Of a stretch of DNA of 15,984 nucleotides, positions 1 through 6,233 are shown in pieces. Under the pieces are notes generated by a model. That model saw only the letters and a program-made list of their open reading frames with translations. It had not been told where the DNA came from and did no database searches. Position 1 is the stretch's first letter. Every line of letters begins with the position of its first letter. Location: positions 1 to 15,984 of the forward strand of contig UQPI01000050.1 of the NCBI GenBank assembly GCA_900542945.1. Direction: 5' to 3'. Source of the stretch: an uncultured Collinsella sp. GTDB lineage: Bacteria; Actinomycetota; Coriobacteriia; Coriobacteriales; Coriobacteriaceae. The position numbers and the translations under genes are program-made.

Positions 1-404
1 CCCTTGCCATGGGCGCCGACTTTATGATGCTGGGCCGCTACTTCGCCCGCTTTGACGAGAGCCCGACCGAGCGCGTCAACGTCAACGGCCAGTACATGAA
101 GGAGTACTGGGGCGAGGGTTCTGCGCGTGCCCGCAACTGGCAGCGCTACGACCTGGGCGGCGCCGCGAAGCTCAGCTTCGTCGAGGGCGTCGACTCCTAC
201 GTTCCCTACGCCGGCTCCCTCAAGGACGGCGTGGGCGGCACACTCTACAAGGTCAAGTCCACGATGTGCAACTGCGGCGCCCTCTCGATCCCCGAGCTCC
301 AGGAAAAGGCACGCCTGACCCTGGTCAGCTCCACCTCCATCGTCGAAGGCGGCGCCCACGACGTTGTCGTAAAGGACTCCCAGCAGTCCGTATCTTATCG
401 ATAA
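1..404 (+). CDS. guaB: IMP dehydrogenase, C-terminal part (cut by window edge)
   Basis: The gene enters from the left edge in the frame that starts a codon at position 3, so the ATG at 9 is an internal Met, not a start. About 133 C-terminal residues are visible. They match the end of the IMPDH/GMP reductase TIM barrel: a GADFMMLGRYFA segment (phosphate-binding loop region), ESP, the flap-like EYWGEGS, EGVDSYVPYAGSL, a Cys/Gly stretch CNCGA followed by IPELQEKA, and a terminal GGAHDV, which resembles the usual ESHPHDV end. IMPDH oxidises IMP to XMP, the first committed step of guanine nucleotide synthesis. The catalytic Cys and any CBS domains lie outside the window. GMP reductase is the main alternative, but the EGVD..VPYAGS arrangement fits IMPDH better. 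The next gene starts 370 bp downstream, so this is probably the end of its transcript. Confidence 0.85.
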   Translation, partial: LAMGADFMMLGRYFARFDESPTERVNVNGQYMKEYWGEGSARARNWQRYDLGGAAKLSFVEGVDSYVPYAGSLKDGVGGTLYKVKSTMCNCGALSIPELQEKARLTLVSSTSIVEGGAHDVVVKDSQQSVSYR

Positions 405-410
405 GCGGCT

Positions 411-502
411 TTCCCAAGCACCGCACCTTGCCGTTCAAACCGTCGCTCGCGTACCAAAGTACGCGTCGCTCCTCTTTCACGGCAATCTGCGGCACTTGGA
501 AA
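411..502. repeat. REP-like imperfect palindrome after guaB
   Basis: A long interrupted inverted repeat begins 7 nt after the guaB stop. The arms I can pair are 414-418 with 495-499, 421-425 (CCGCA) with 488-492, 428-434 (TTGCCGT) with 479-485, and an apical 7-bp stem 448-454 (CGCGTAC) with 459-465, loop CAAA. The apical stem is flanked by a direct GTCGCT repeat (442-447 and 465-470) that leaves an unpaired interior. There is no T tract, so it is not a standard terminator. The nested palindrome with an internal direct repeat looks like a dispersed extragenic repeat or a structured 3' UTR. Its copy number cannot be known from one window. Confidence 0.55.
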
Positions 503-549
503 ACCCGTTCGTTCTAGAACGGGTTGCACATAAAGGTTGAGTATCAACC
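502..549. repeat. two small perfect hairpins
   Basis: Positions 502-510 (AACCCGTTC) pair with 517-525 (GAACGGGTT): 9 bp around the loop GTTCTA. A second hairpin follows at 535-540 (GGTTGA) with 544-549 (TCAACC), loop GTA. Neither has a T tract. They lie between the REP-like palindrome and the terminator and may belong to the same structured 3' UTR. Function unknown. Confidence 0.5.
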
Positions 550-563
550 ACGTTATTTAGATA

Positions 564-607
564 AAGCGAGATGCCTGCAAGTCGCAGACATCTCGCTTGT
601 TGTATTT
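564..607 (+). terminator. intrinsic terminator, probably of guaB
   Basis: A 10-bp perfect stem (564-573, AAGCGAGATG, with 589-598) continues after one C/A mismatch into CTGC/GCAG (575-578 with 584-587), loop AAGTC. A T-rich run, TTGTTGTATTT, follows. It sits 160 nt after the guaB stop and before the candidate leuS promoter. If the leuS transcript actually began further upstream, this hairpin would instead be a leuS attenuator; I prefer the guaB reading. Confidence 0.7.
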
Positions 608-615
608 GCTATCAT
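607..615 (+). promoter_or_regulatory. candidate leuS promoter (extended -10)
   Basis: TGC followed by TATCAT gives an extended -10 element (TGn plus hexamer). There is no good -35 at 17 nt (GACATC, inside the 3' arm of the preceding terminator). The predicted transcript would start near 622, so the leuS leader would open almost directly into the long hairpin at 633-751. Support is the motif only. Confidence 0.4.
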
Positions 616-632
616 CATGCGAGTCAACCTTA

Positions 633-751
633 GGGTCGGGCGGCTTAGCTTTGTTCGCTACAAGTTCCGCACGCAAAGAAGAGCACTTAATGTGCTCTTC
701 GTCTTGCGCAGGACTGTCCGCAGTAGCGAATAAAGCTAAGCCGACCGACCC
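633..751 (+). ncRNA. long rod-like hairpin in the leuS leader
   Basis: Positions 633-661 pair with 723-751: 29 positions with one G/A mismatch (640/744) and one G-U pair (653/731). Inside are a 5-bp stem (672-676 with 704-708) and a 9-bp apical stem (678-686, GAAGAGCAC, with 692-700), loop TTAAT. An asymmetric bulge around 709-722 is left mostly unpaired apart from a possible AG(T)TCC/GGACT helix. The structure ends 12 nt before the AAAGGAGC ribosome site of leuS and has no U run, so it is not a terminator. It could be a cis-regulatory leader, a processed small RNA, or a MITE-like inverted repeat. No T-box consensus (TGGNACC) is present. Confidence 0.5.
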
Positions 752-774
752 CATTAAAGATTAAAGGAGCTGAT

Positions 775-3351
775 ATGTGCGATTGCACAGATCATAAGGA
801 TGAGATCCCTGCCTACGACGCGCAGGCCATTGAGTCCCGGTGGATGAAGGCGTGGGACGACGAGAACCTCTTTGCCGTCGACACCGACGCCACCAAGCCC
901 AAGAAGTATGTGCTCGAGATGTTCCCGTATCCGTCGGGCGACCTACACATGGGCCACGCGCGCAACTACACCATCGGCGATGCCATGGCCCGTCAGGCCC
1001 GCATGCGCGGCTTTGACGTGCTGCACCCCATCGGCTTTGACGCCTTTGGCCTGCCCGCCGAGAACGCCGCCATCAAGCACAACACGCAGGCTGCCGCCTG
1101 GACGTATAAGAACATGGACCAGGCGCTCGCCACGATGAGGCGCATGGGCTTCTCCTACGACCTGGATCGCACCGTTAAGACCTGCAGCCCCGACTACTAT
1201 CGCTGGGGCCAGTGGATCTTTGAGAAGATGTGGGAAAAGGGCCTGGTCTATCGTAAGAAGAATCCGGTTAACTGGTGCCCCACCTGCAAGACCGTTTTGG
1301 CTAACGAGCAGGTGACCGAGGGCAAGTGCTGGCGTTGCGGCACCGAGCCCGAGAAGCGCGACCTTGAGCAGTGGTACTACAAGATCACCGACTACTCCCA
1401 GGAACTGCTCGACGACTTGGAGAAGCTTCCCGGCTGGCCCGAGCGCGTCAAGCAGATGCAGGCCAACTGGATCGGTCGCTCCGAGGGCGCCGAGGTCGAC
1501 TTTACCCTGTGCGATGCCGATGGCGAGCCTATCGAGGGCGACGAGGGCAAGATCACCGTCTTCACCACGCGCGCCGACACGCTCTTTGGCGTTTCCTTCT
1601 TTGTCCTGTCTCCCGAGTACGCCCGGCTGCACGAGCTCGTCGAGGGCACTCAGTACGAGGAGGCCGTCACCAAGATTGTCGAGGACTCCAAGCATATCTC
1701 TGCCGTCGAGCGTGCCCAGGGCACTCTCGAGAAGCACGGCGCCTTTACGGGCCGCTACGTGGTGAACCCCGTCAACGGCGAGAAGATCCCCGTGTGGGTT
1801 GCCGACTACGTCGTGGCCGATTACGGCACCGGTGCTGTCATGGCCGTTCCCTGCGGCGACCAGCGCGACTTTGAGTTCGCCCGCAAATACGATCTGCCGA
1901 TCGTGCCGATCATCCTGGACGATGACGACCGCGCTGCCGTCGAGGCCAACGGCGAGACCATCGATACCTTCCATGCCGAGACCGTCGACTGGGATTGCGC
2001 CCATGCTGCCGAGGGCACGCTCGTCCAGTCCGGCAAGTACACCGGTATGCGCGGCGGCAAGCACTCCGAGGGCGAGGCTGCAATCGTTGCTGACCTCGAG
2101 GCCATGGGCTGCGGTCGTCGTAAGGTCGAGTTCCGTCTGCGCGACTGGCTCATTTCCCGCCAGCGCTATTGGGGCAACCCCATCCCGGCCATCCACTGCG
2201 AGCACTGCGGCATCGTGCCCGTGCCCGAGGACCAGCTGCCGGTAACGCTGCCCGAGAACCTGGACCTGGGCGCCGGCGAGACCCTCGCCGAGTGCAAGGA
2301 GTTCTACGAGACCACCTGCCCGGTCTGCGGCCGCCCGGCCAAGCGCGAGACCGATACCATGGACACCTTCACTTGCTCCAGCTGGTATTACCTGCGCTAT
2401 ACCGACCCGCACAACACCGAGCTGCCTTTCTCCCGCGAGGCCGCCGACCGTTGGATGCCCGTCGATAACTACATCGGCGGCATCGAGCACGCCATTCTGC
2501 ACCTGCTCTACAGCCGCTTCTTTACCAAGGCACTGCGCGACCTGGGCCTGCTGAGTGTGGACGAGCCCTTCACCAACCTGCTGTGCCAGGGAATGGTCAA
2601 GGACGAGAACGGCGACACCATGTCCAAGTCCAAGGGCAATGTCGTGCCCCCGAGCTCGGTCATTGAGCCCTACGGCGCCGACACCATGCGTCTGGCGATC
2701 CTGTTTATCGCCCCGCCCGAGAAGGACTTCGACTGGGATCCCAAGGCCGTCGAGGGCGCCAACCGCTTCATCAAGCGCGCCTGGCGTATCGTGTGGCAGC
2801 TCGTCCAGTCCGGCGACGCCAACGTGGCCTTCGACAAGTCCGCACTCGACGAGGTCGCGATGAAGCTCTATCGCGAGCGTCACCGCACCATCGCCAAGTG
2901 CACCGAGGACTTCGATCGTGGCCAGTTCAACACCGCCATCTCGGCCGTCATGGAGCTCGTCAACGCGGCGAGCGCCTACCTCAACGCCACCGAGGGTGCC
3001 GCCCGCGACAAGGCGCTGTGCTACGGCGTGGCTAAGGATATCGTGAGCGTCCTTGCCCCCATCTGCCCGTTCTGGGCCGACGAACTGTGGCACGAGGCCC
3101 TCGGCTGCGAGGGCAACGCCTACACCGCCGCCTGGCCCGAGTTCGACCTGGCCGAGTCCATCGAGGATACGGTGCAGATCGTCGTCCAGGTGCTCGGCAA
3201 GGTCCGTGGCCGCATCGACGTCGCCCGCGACGCCTCCAACGAGGAGATGCAAGCTGCCGCTGAGGAAGCCGTTGCCAAGTGGCTTGAGGGCAAGACGGTC
3301 GTCAAGGCCATCTGCGTGCCCGGCAAGCTGGTCAACCTGGTGGTCAAGTAA
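775..3351 (+). CDS. leuS: leucyl-tRNA synthetase
   Basis: Charges tRNA-Leu with leucine in the cytoplasm (class Ia synthetase). The 858 residues are the usual bacterial LeuRS length. Visible in order: the HIGH motif as HMGH (residues 58-61, after PYPSGDL); a zinc knuckle with C168-x2-C171 and C185-x2-C188; the CP1 editing domain, with the Thr-rich FTTRADTLFG near 263 and GTGAVMAVPCGDQRD from 351, where the Asp of the hydrolytic site is kept; the CSSWYYLRYTDP segment; the KMSKS loop as TMSKS (615-619); an anticodon-binding helical domain; and the C-terminal KVRGRIDV segment. The start is well supported by AAAGGAGC at 763-770. The first Lys of KMSKS is replaced by Thr, while the catalytically important second Lys is retained. 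The gene stands alone between a structured leader and a terminator. Confidence 0.97.
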   Translation: MCDCTDHKDEIPAYDAQAIESRWMKAWDDENLFAVDTDATKPKKYVLEMFPYPSGDLHMGHARNYTIGDAMARQARMRGFDVLHPIGFDAFGLPAENAAIKHNTQAAAWTYKNMDQALATMRRMGFSYDLDRTVKTCSPDYYRWGQWIFEKMWEKGLVYRKKNPVNWCPTCKTVLANEQVTEGKCWRCGTEPEKRDLEQWYYKITDYSQELLDDLEKLPGWPERVKQMQANWIGRSEGAEVDFTLCDADGEPIEGDEGKITVFTTRADTLFGVSFFVLSPEYARLHELVEGTQYEEAVTKIVEDSKHISAVERAQGTLEKHGAFTGRYVVNPVNGEKIPVWVADYVVADYGTGAVMAVPCGDQRDFEFARKYDLPIVPIILDDDDRAAVEANGETIDTFHAETVDWDCAHAAEGTLVQSGKYTGMRGGKHSEGEAAIVADLEAMGCGRRKVEFRLRDWLISRQRYWGNPIPAIHCEHCGIVPVPEDQLPVTLPENLDLGAGETLAECKEFYETTCPVCGRPAKRETDTMDTFTCSSWYYLRYTDPHNTELPFSREAADRWMPVDNYIGGIEHAILHLLYSRFFTKALRDLGLLSVDEPFTNLLCQGMVKDENGDTMSKSKGNVVPPSSVIEPYGADTMRLAILFIAPPEKDFDWDPKAVEGANRFIKRAWRIVWQLVQSGDANVAFDKSALDEVAMKLYRERHRTIAKCTEDFDRGQFNTAISAVMELVNAASAYLNATEGAARDKALCYGVAKDIVSVLAPICPFWADELWHEALGCEGNAYTAAWPEFDLAESIEDTVQIVVQVLGKVRGRIDVARDASNEEMQAAAEEAVAKWLEGKTVVKAICVPGKLVNLVVK

Positions 3352-3378
3352 GCGCTGCGCGTAAAGCTGACATGCAAT

Positions 3379-3419
3379 AAACGAGGGACGGTCCGGTTGG
3401 GTCGTCCCTCGTTTTGTGT
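3379..3419. terminator. bidirectional terminator between leuS and the convergent lipoprotein gene
   Basis: A perfect 12-bp stem (3379-3390, AAACGAGGGACG, with 3403-3414) surrounds a 12-nt loop and is followed by TTTTGTGTT on the + strand. It lies 28 nt after the leuS stop. Read on the minus strand the same stem is followed by a weaker TTTATT run, so it can also end the convergent gene, whose stop is at 3456. Confidence 0.88.
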
Positions 3420-3455
3420 TGTCTGCCCTGCTTAGTCAGTGCGTCGCACCGTCTT

Positions 3456-4028
3456 CTACGGGATGTGTACCAGGTCCCTAAAGTAAACGTTGCCCGTTGC
3501 CTCTTCGAACATCCAAATGTTGAGGTAGATGTCGTTGAGGTCGTTGTTCACATCAAAGTCCGGGTCGTCGAAGGTGCCTACAAAGGCGAGCATGGCGCGC
3601 GTTTCCTCGCCCGCTGCGACCTGCTGGCGCATGCGCACATCGCGGACCACGCCGTTGACGTAGGCATAGGAGTCCACATCGCCAAACATCATGTCGACAT
3701 CGGTATTGTTGGTCACCGTAAAGACGAGCGCCGCGTCTCCGTAGCCGTCGGTGTCCTTGCCCACGCAGGTAACATGGACGTTTTCGTCTGCCTCAAGGTC
3801 GATGGGGAACTGTTCTTGGGGGTCGGGACCCAAGCCCTGGGGATCGACGGTGTCTTCGTTTATTTTGTCGAAGCTCTCCGATGACGTCGTTTTCTCGATG
3901 GCTTTTGTGCTGCCGAGATCCGGTTCGCATGGTCCGGTTTTGCCATCGATGTTGTTGCAGGCCGTCAGAGCGAACGAACAGGCAGCTACGACGAGCGCGG
4001 TCGCGCAGAGGGTGCCTAGGCGTTCCAT
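3456..4028 (-). CDS. putative secreted lipoprotein, function unknown
   Basis: I do not recognise a specific family. The 190 residues begin with a short basic N-terminus and a hydrophobic stretch that ends in the lipobox L-T-A-C, with the lipidated Cys at residue 24. This predicts export and membrane anchoring by signal peptidase II. After a Ser/Thr/Glu/Asp-rich linker (about residues 25-80) comes a beta-rich acidic domain with a LVFTVTNNTDVDMMFGDV segment (about 101-119). This resembles the Ig-like beta-sandwich of DUF4352/DUF5067-type lipoproteins; that link is by impression only. An excellent AAGGAGGA (complement of 4032-4039) sits 3 nt from the ATG and fixes the start. It is the only minus-strand gene in the window and is divergent from the rimP cluster. 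I found no convincing promoter for it. Confidence 0.82.
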   Translation of the reverse strand: MERLGTLCATALVVAACSFALTACNNIDGKTGPCEPDLGSTKAIEKTTSSESFDKINEDTVDPQGLGPDPQEQFPIDLEADENVHVTCVGKDTDGYGDAALVFTVTNNTDVDMMFGDVDSYAYVNGVVRDVRMRQQVAAGEETRAMLAFVGTFDDPDFDVNNDLNDIYLNIWMFEEATGNVYFRDLVHIP

Positions 4029-4039
4029 GGATCCTCCTT

Positions 4040-4291
4040 GCCGTGGAGATACTGGAAGGTTGTGTGGTCAATGCGTGCGGCAGGCTTTCTCGCTACAGAA
4101 TGCCTCTCAGCTTTAGTCTGGCCGATGTGCGCCCAGGGATGGAATGCCCATAGGGCCCGATTCGGTCGGCGCTCTGGGACGCATGGCCCGTTTTGGGGCT
4201 GTTGAGGGTGCGCCGCATGGGGCTCTTCGGTCAATTGTCCTATTCTTGTGGAGAAGCTGTGCGCACGCTGACCTGCAGATTCGTACGGTGC
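4040..4291. other. intergenic stretch, no feature recognised
   Basis: This lies between the divergent lipoprotein gene and the rimP promoter. Reading frames cross it on both strands, but none has a ribosome site or family resemblance. On the minus strand a TTGACC occurs near 4070, but the nearest -10-like hexamer is about 14 nt away and too close to the ribosome site. The promoter of the lipoprotein gene should lie here but I cannot place it. Confidence 0.5.
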
Positions 4292-4320
4292 TTGCACGTT
4301 TCCGCAGCTATTGGTATAGT
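4292..4320 (+). promoter_or_regulatory. rimP-nusA-infB operon promoter
   Basis: TTGCAC (4292-4297), a spacer of exactly 17 nt, then TATAGT (4315-4320), with an added TGG extended -10 (4312-4314). It is the best housekeeping-sigma promoter in the window. The predicted start of transcription is near 4327, giving a leader of about 72 nt before the rimP ATG. Confidence 0.85.
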
Positions 4321-4347
4321 TTGCTTGCAAATGAAGTTGTAATTGAA

Positions 4348-4378
4348 AGAAGTGGGGTTTCGGCCCCGCTTCTTTTTT
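4348..4378 (+). terminator. leader terminator (attenuator) before rimP-nusA
   Basis: AGAAG-T-GGGG (4348-4357) pairs with CCCC-G-CTTCT (4364-4373), loop TTTCGG, followed by an uninterrupted T6 run (4373-4378). The stem can extend through the AAA before it into the T run. It begins about 20 nt after the predicted transcript start and ends 20 nt before the rimP ATG. No + strand gene lies immediately upstream for it to terminate, so it probably sets how much transcription enters the operon. The read-through signal is unknown. Confidence 0.85.
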
Positions 4379-4398
4379 GTATGGATGGAGGTGCCGCA

Positions 4399-4893
4399 AT
4401 GGTCAAGACTAAGACCGAGCAGGCGATCATCGACGCGCTCGAGGCCGTTGCTCCCCAGCACGATGTCGACATCGTTGACGTCGAGCTCGTGGGTGCCACC
4501 AAGGCCCCCTGCGTGCGCGTGCGTATCGAGGGTGCCGAGGGCCAGAGCCTGTCGCTCAATGACGTCACGGCCAACACCAAGTGGGTCGGCGACGTGATTG
4601 AGGAGCTCGATCCCATCTCTTCGAGCTATACGCTCGAGGTGTCGAGCCCGGGTATGGCGCGTCCGCTGCGCCGCCCGTGCGACTTTGCCCGCTTTGTGGG
4701 CGAGAACTGTGAGCTCACCTCCACCGCCACCGAGGGCCGTCGCAAGTACGCCGGCAAGATTGCCGCTGCAACCGAGACCGACGTGACCCTCGAGCTCGAG
4801 GGCGGCGAGTCCGTTACCCTCGATTTCTCTGATGTTAAAAAGTGCAAGTTGAAGCCCACCTACGACTTCAAGCCCGCGAAGGAAGGAAAGTAA
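4399..4893 (+). CDS. rimP: ribosome maturation factor RimP
   Basis: RimP binds the maturing 30S subunit and helps assemble its head region. The protein is 164 residues, close to the family norm. The N-terminal alpha/beta domain carries the signature YTLEVSSPG (77-85) followed by MARPL and DFARFVG; the C-terminal part (about 105-155) fits the SH3-like beta barrel. The frame is open back to 4144, but I chose the ATG at 4399. GGAGGTG (4387-4393) lies 5 nt before it, homology begins there, and the operon promoter and leader terminator lie inside the longer frame. It is the first gene of the cluster, one base from nusA, as in the rimP-nusA-infB operons of many bacteria. Confidence 0.93.
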   Translation: MVKTKTEQAIIDALEAVAPQHDVDIVDVELVGATKAPCVRVRIEGAEGQSLSLNDVTANTKWVGDVIEELDPISSSYTLEVSSPGMARPLRRPCDFARFVGENCELTSTATEGRRKYAGKIAAATETDVTLELEGGESVTLDFSDVKKCKLKPTYDFKPAKEGK

Positions 4894-4894
4894 G

Positions 4895-6142
4895 ATGGCA
4901 GCATCCGACATGATGTCCGCCCTGATGGAGCTTTGCCAGGAGAAGCACATCGACCAGCTCTACCTGATCGACCGCCTGGAGCAGTCGCTCGCCAAGAGCT
5001 ATGCCGAGATTCTGCATCTTGAGTGGGGCGCCAAGGTGACCATCGACCGCACCACCGGCAAGATCTACGTCTACCGCCTGGAGCCGATTGACGATTCCAT
5101 GGACGAGGAGGGCAACTTCACCGAGTTCGAGGAGATCGACGTCACCCCCAAGAACACGAGCCGCATCGCCGCCCAGCACGCCAAGGCCGAGATCAACGCC
5201 ATCGTGCGCAACTCCGCCCGCGAGCAGATCTACGAGGAGTTCTCCGGCCGCATCGGTGACCTCATCAGCGGCACCGTGCTGCAGTCCACGCCCGACTTCA
5301 CGATCGTCAAGATCCGCGAGGGCGTCGAGGCCGAGCTGCCGCACTTCGATCAGCGCCGTTACGAGAACGAGCGCAACGAGCGTCCGATGGGCGAGCGCTA
5401 CCTGCACAACCAGCATATAAAGGCCGTGATCATCGACGTTCGCGACCCCAACTCCAACCTGCAGCCGGTTCGTGGCGAGCACAGCCGTCCGCCGATTGTC
5501 ATTTCTCGTACCCACCCCGAGCTCATGCGTCGTCTGTTTGAGCAGGAGGTGCCCGAGATCTATGAGGGCACCGTCCAGATCAAGTCGATCGCCCGCGAGC
5601 CTGGCCAGCGCTCCAAGGTCGCCGTCCACTCGCTCGACGACCGTCTGGATCCCGTGGGCGCCTGCGTCGGCCCCAAGGGCAGCCGTGTTCGCGCTGTCGT
5701 GGGCGAGCTCCGTGGCGAGCGCGTCGACGTCATCCTGTGGGATGCCGATCCTGCCGTCTACGTCGCCAACGCCCTGTCGCCCGCTAAGGTCACCCGCGTC
5801 CTCATCGACGAGGAGAAGGCCTACGCCGGCGTCATCGTGCCCGACGACCAGCTGTCCCTCGCTATCGGCAAGGAGGGCCAGAACGCCCGCCTCGCCGCGC
5901 GCCTGACCGGCTGGCACATCGACATCAAGTCCGAGACGCTTGCCGCCGACATCCTCAAGAATGTTCCCGTTCACGAGGAGCCCGCCGCCGACCTGATCGG
6001 TGACGAGGAGGACGAGGACGTCCGCCGCTGCGAGTATGTATCCGAGGACGGCATCCAGTGCCGCAACCAGGCTCGTCCCGGCTCCCGTTTCTGCGGTGTC
6101 CACGACACCGACGCCTTCGATGATGCGGAGGACCTGATCTAG
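4895..6142 (+). CDS. nusA: transcription termination/antitermination factor NusA with a Cys/His-rich tail
   Basis: NusA binds RNA polymerase and nascent RNA and modulates pausing, termination and antitermination. The 415 residues show the N-terminal polymerase-binding domain (about 1-120), an S1 domain (about 122-195), KH1 with GPKG at 259-262, and KH2 with GKEG at 325-328. There are no E. coli-type C-terminal acidic repeats, as expected outside Proteobacteria. Instead, after an acidic linker, residues 379-403 carry C-x9-C-x10-C-x2-H (C379, C389, C400, H403) with ARPGSRFC, like a small zinc-binding knuckle, and then a short acidic end. I do not know this tail in well-studied NusA proteins. 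It follows rimP by one base, with a purine-rich ribosome site (GGAAGGAAAG) inside the rimP end. The small ylxR gene usually found next is absent. Confidence 0.95.
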   Translation: MAASDMMSALMELCQEKHIDQLYLIDRLEQSLAKSYAEILHLEWGAKVTIDRTTGKIYVYRLEPIDDSMDEEGNFTEFEEIDVTPKNTSRIAAQHAKAEINAIVRNSAREQIYEEFSGRIGDLISGTVLQSTPDFTIVKIREGVEAELPHFDQRRYENERNERPMGERYLHNQHIKAVIIDVRDPNSNLQPVRGEHSRPPIVISRTHPELMRRLFEQEVPEIYEGTVQIKSIAREPGQRSKVAVHSLDDRLDPVGACVGPKGSRVRAVVGELRGERVDVILWDADPAVYVANALSPAKVTRVLIDEEKAYAGVIVPDDQLSLAIGKEGQNARLAARLTGWHIDIKSETLAADILKNVPVHEEPAADLIGDEEDEDVRRCEYVSEDGIQCRNQARPGSRFCGVHDTDAFDDAEDLI

Positions 6143-6150
6143 CGCGCGGT

Positions 6151-6212
6151 CGCGCCGGGCGGGCCCCGGCGCGTCTCCCACGCTCGTTCAGTCTCTAGGC
6201 ACCCAAGGTGCC
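6151..6212 (+). other. two hairpins in the nusA-infB gap
   Basis: The 91-nt gap holds a GC-rich perfect 9-bp hairpin (6151-6159, CGCGCCGGG, with 6165-6173, loop CGGGC) and a second perfect 6-bp hairpin (6198-6203, GGCACC, with 6207-6212, loop CAA). Neither is followed by T residues. They may mark mRNA processing or differential stability, or shield the infB ribosome site (AGGTGA, about 6221-6226). Confidence 0.5.
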
Positions 6213-6233
6213 AGAAAGGGTAGGTGAAGTCAT

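Noticed and set aside
617..733. Possible leader peptide (38 codons) in front of leuS
   Set aside because: No Shine-Dalgarno, no run of leucine codons, and the frame simply crosses the long hairpin arms.
633..751. 6S RNA
   Set aside because: Rod shape is suggestive, but the length is short, there is no large central open bubble, and the element lies in the leuS leader rather than as an independent gene.
560..774. T-box riboswitch controlling leuS
   Set aside because: No TGGNACC-type T-box sequence and no terminator with a competing antiterminator just before the gene.
943..3252. 769-codon open frame on the minus strand opposite leuS
   Set aside because: A mirror of biased high-GC codon use. 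Its product is low-complexity Gly/Ala/Val/Leu-rich with no family motifs, while the + strand is an unmistakable LeuRS.
4046..4076. Minus-strand promoter with TTGACC for the lipoprotein gene
   Set aside because: The spacer to the only -10-like hexamer is about 14 nt and the resulting start would fall on the ribosome site.
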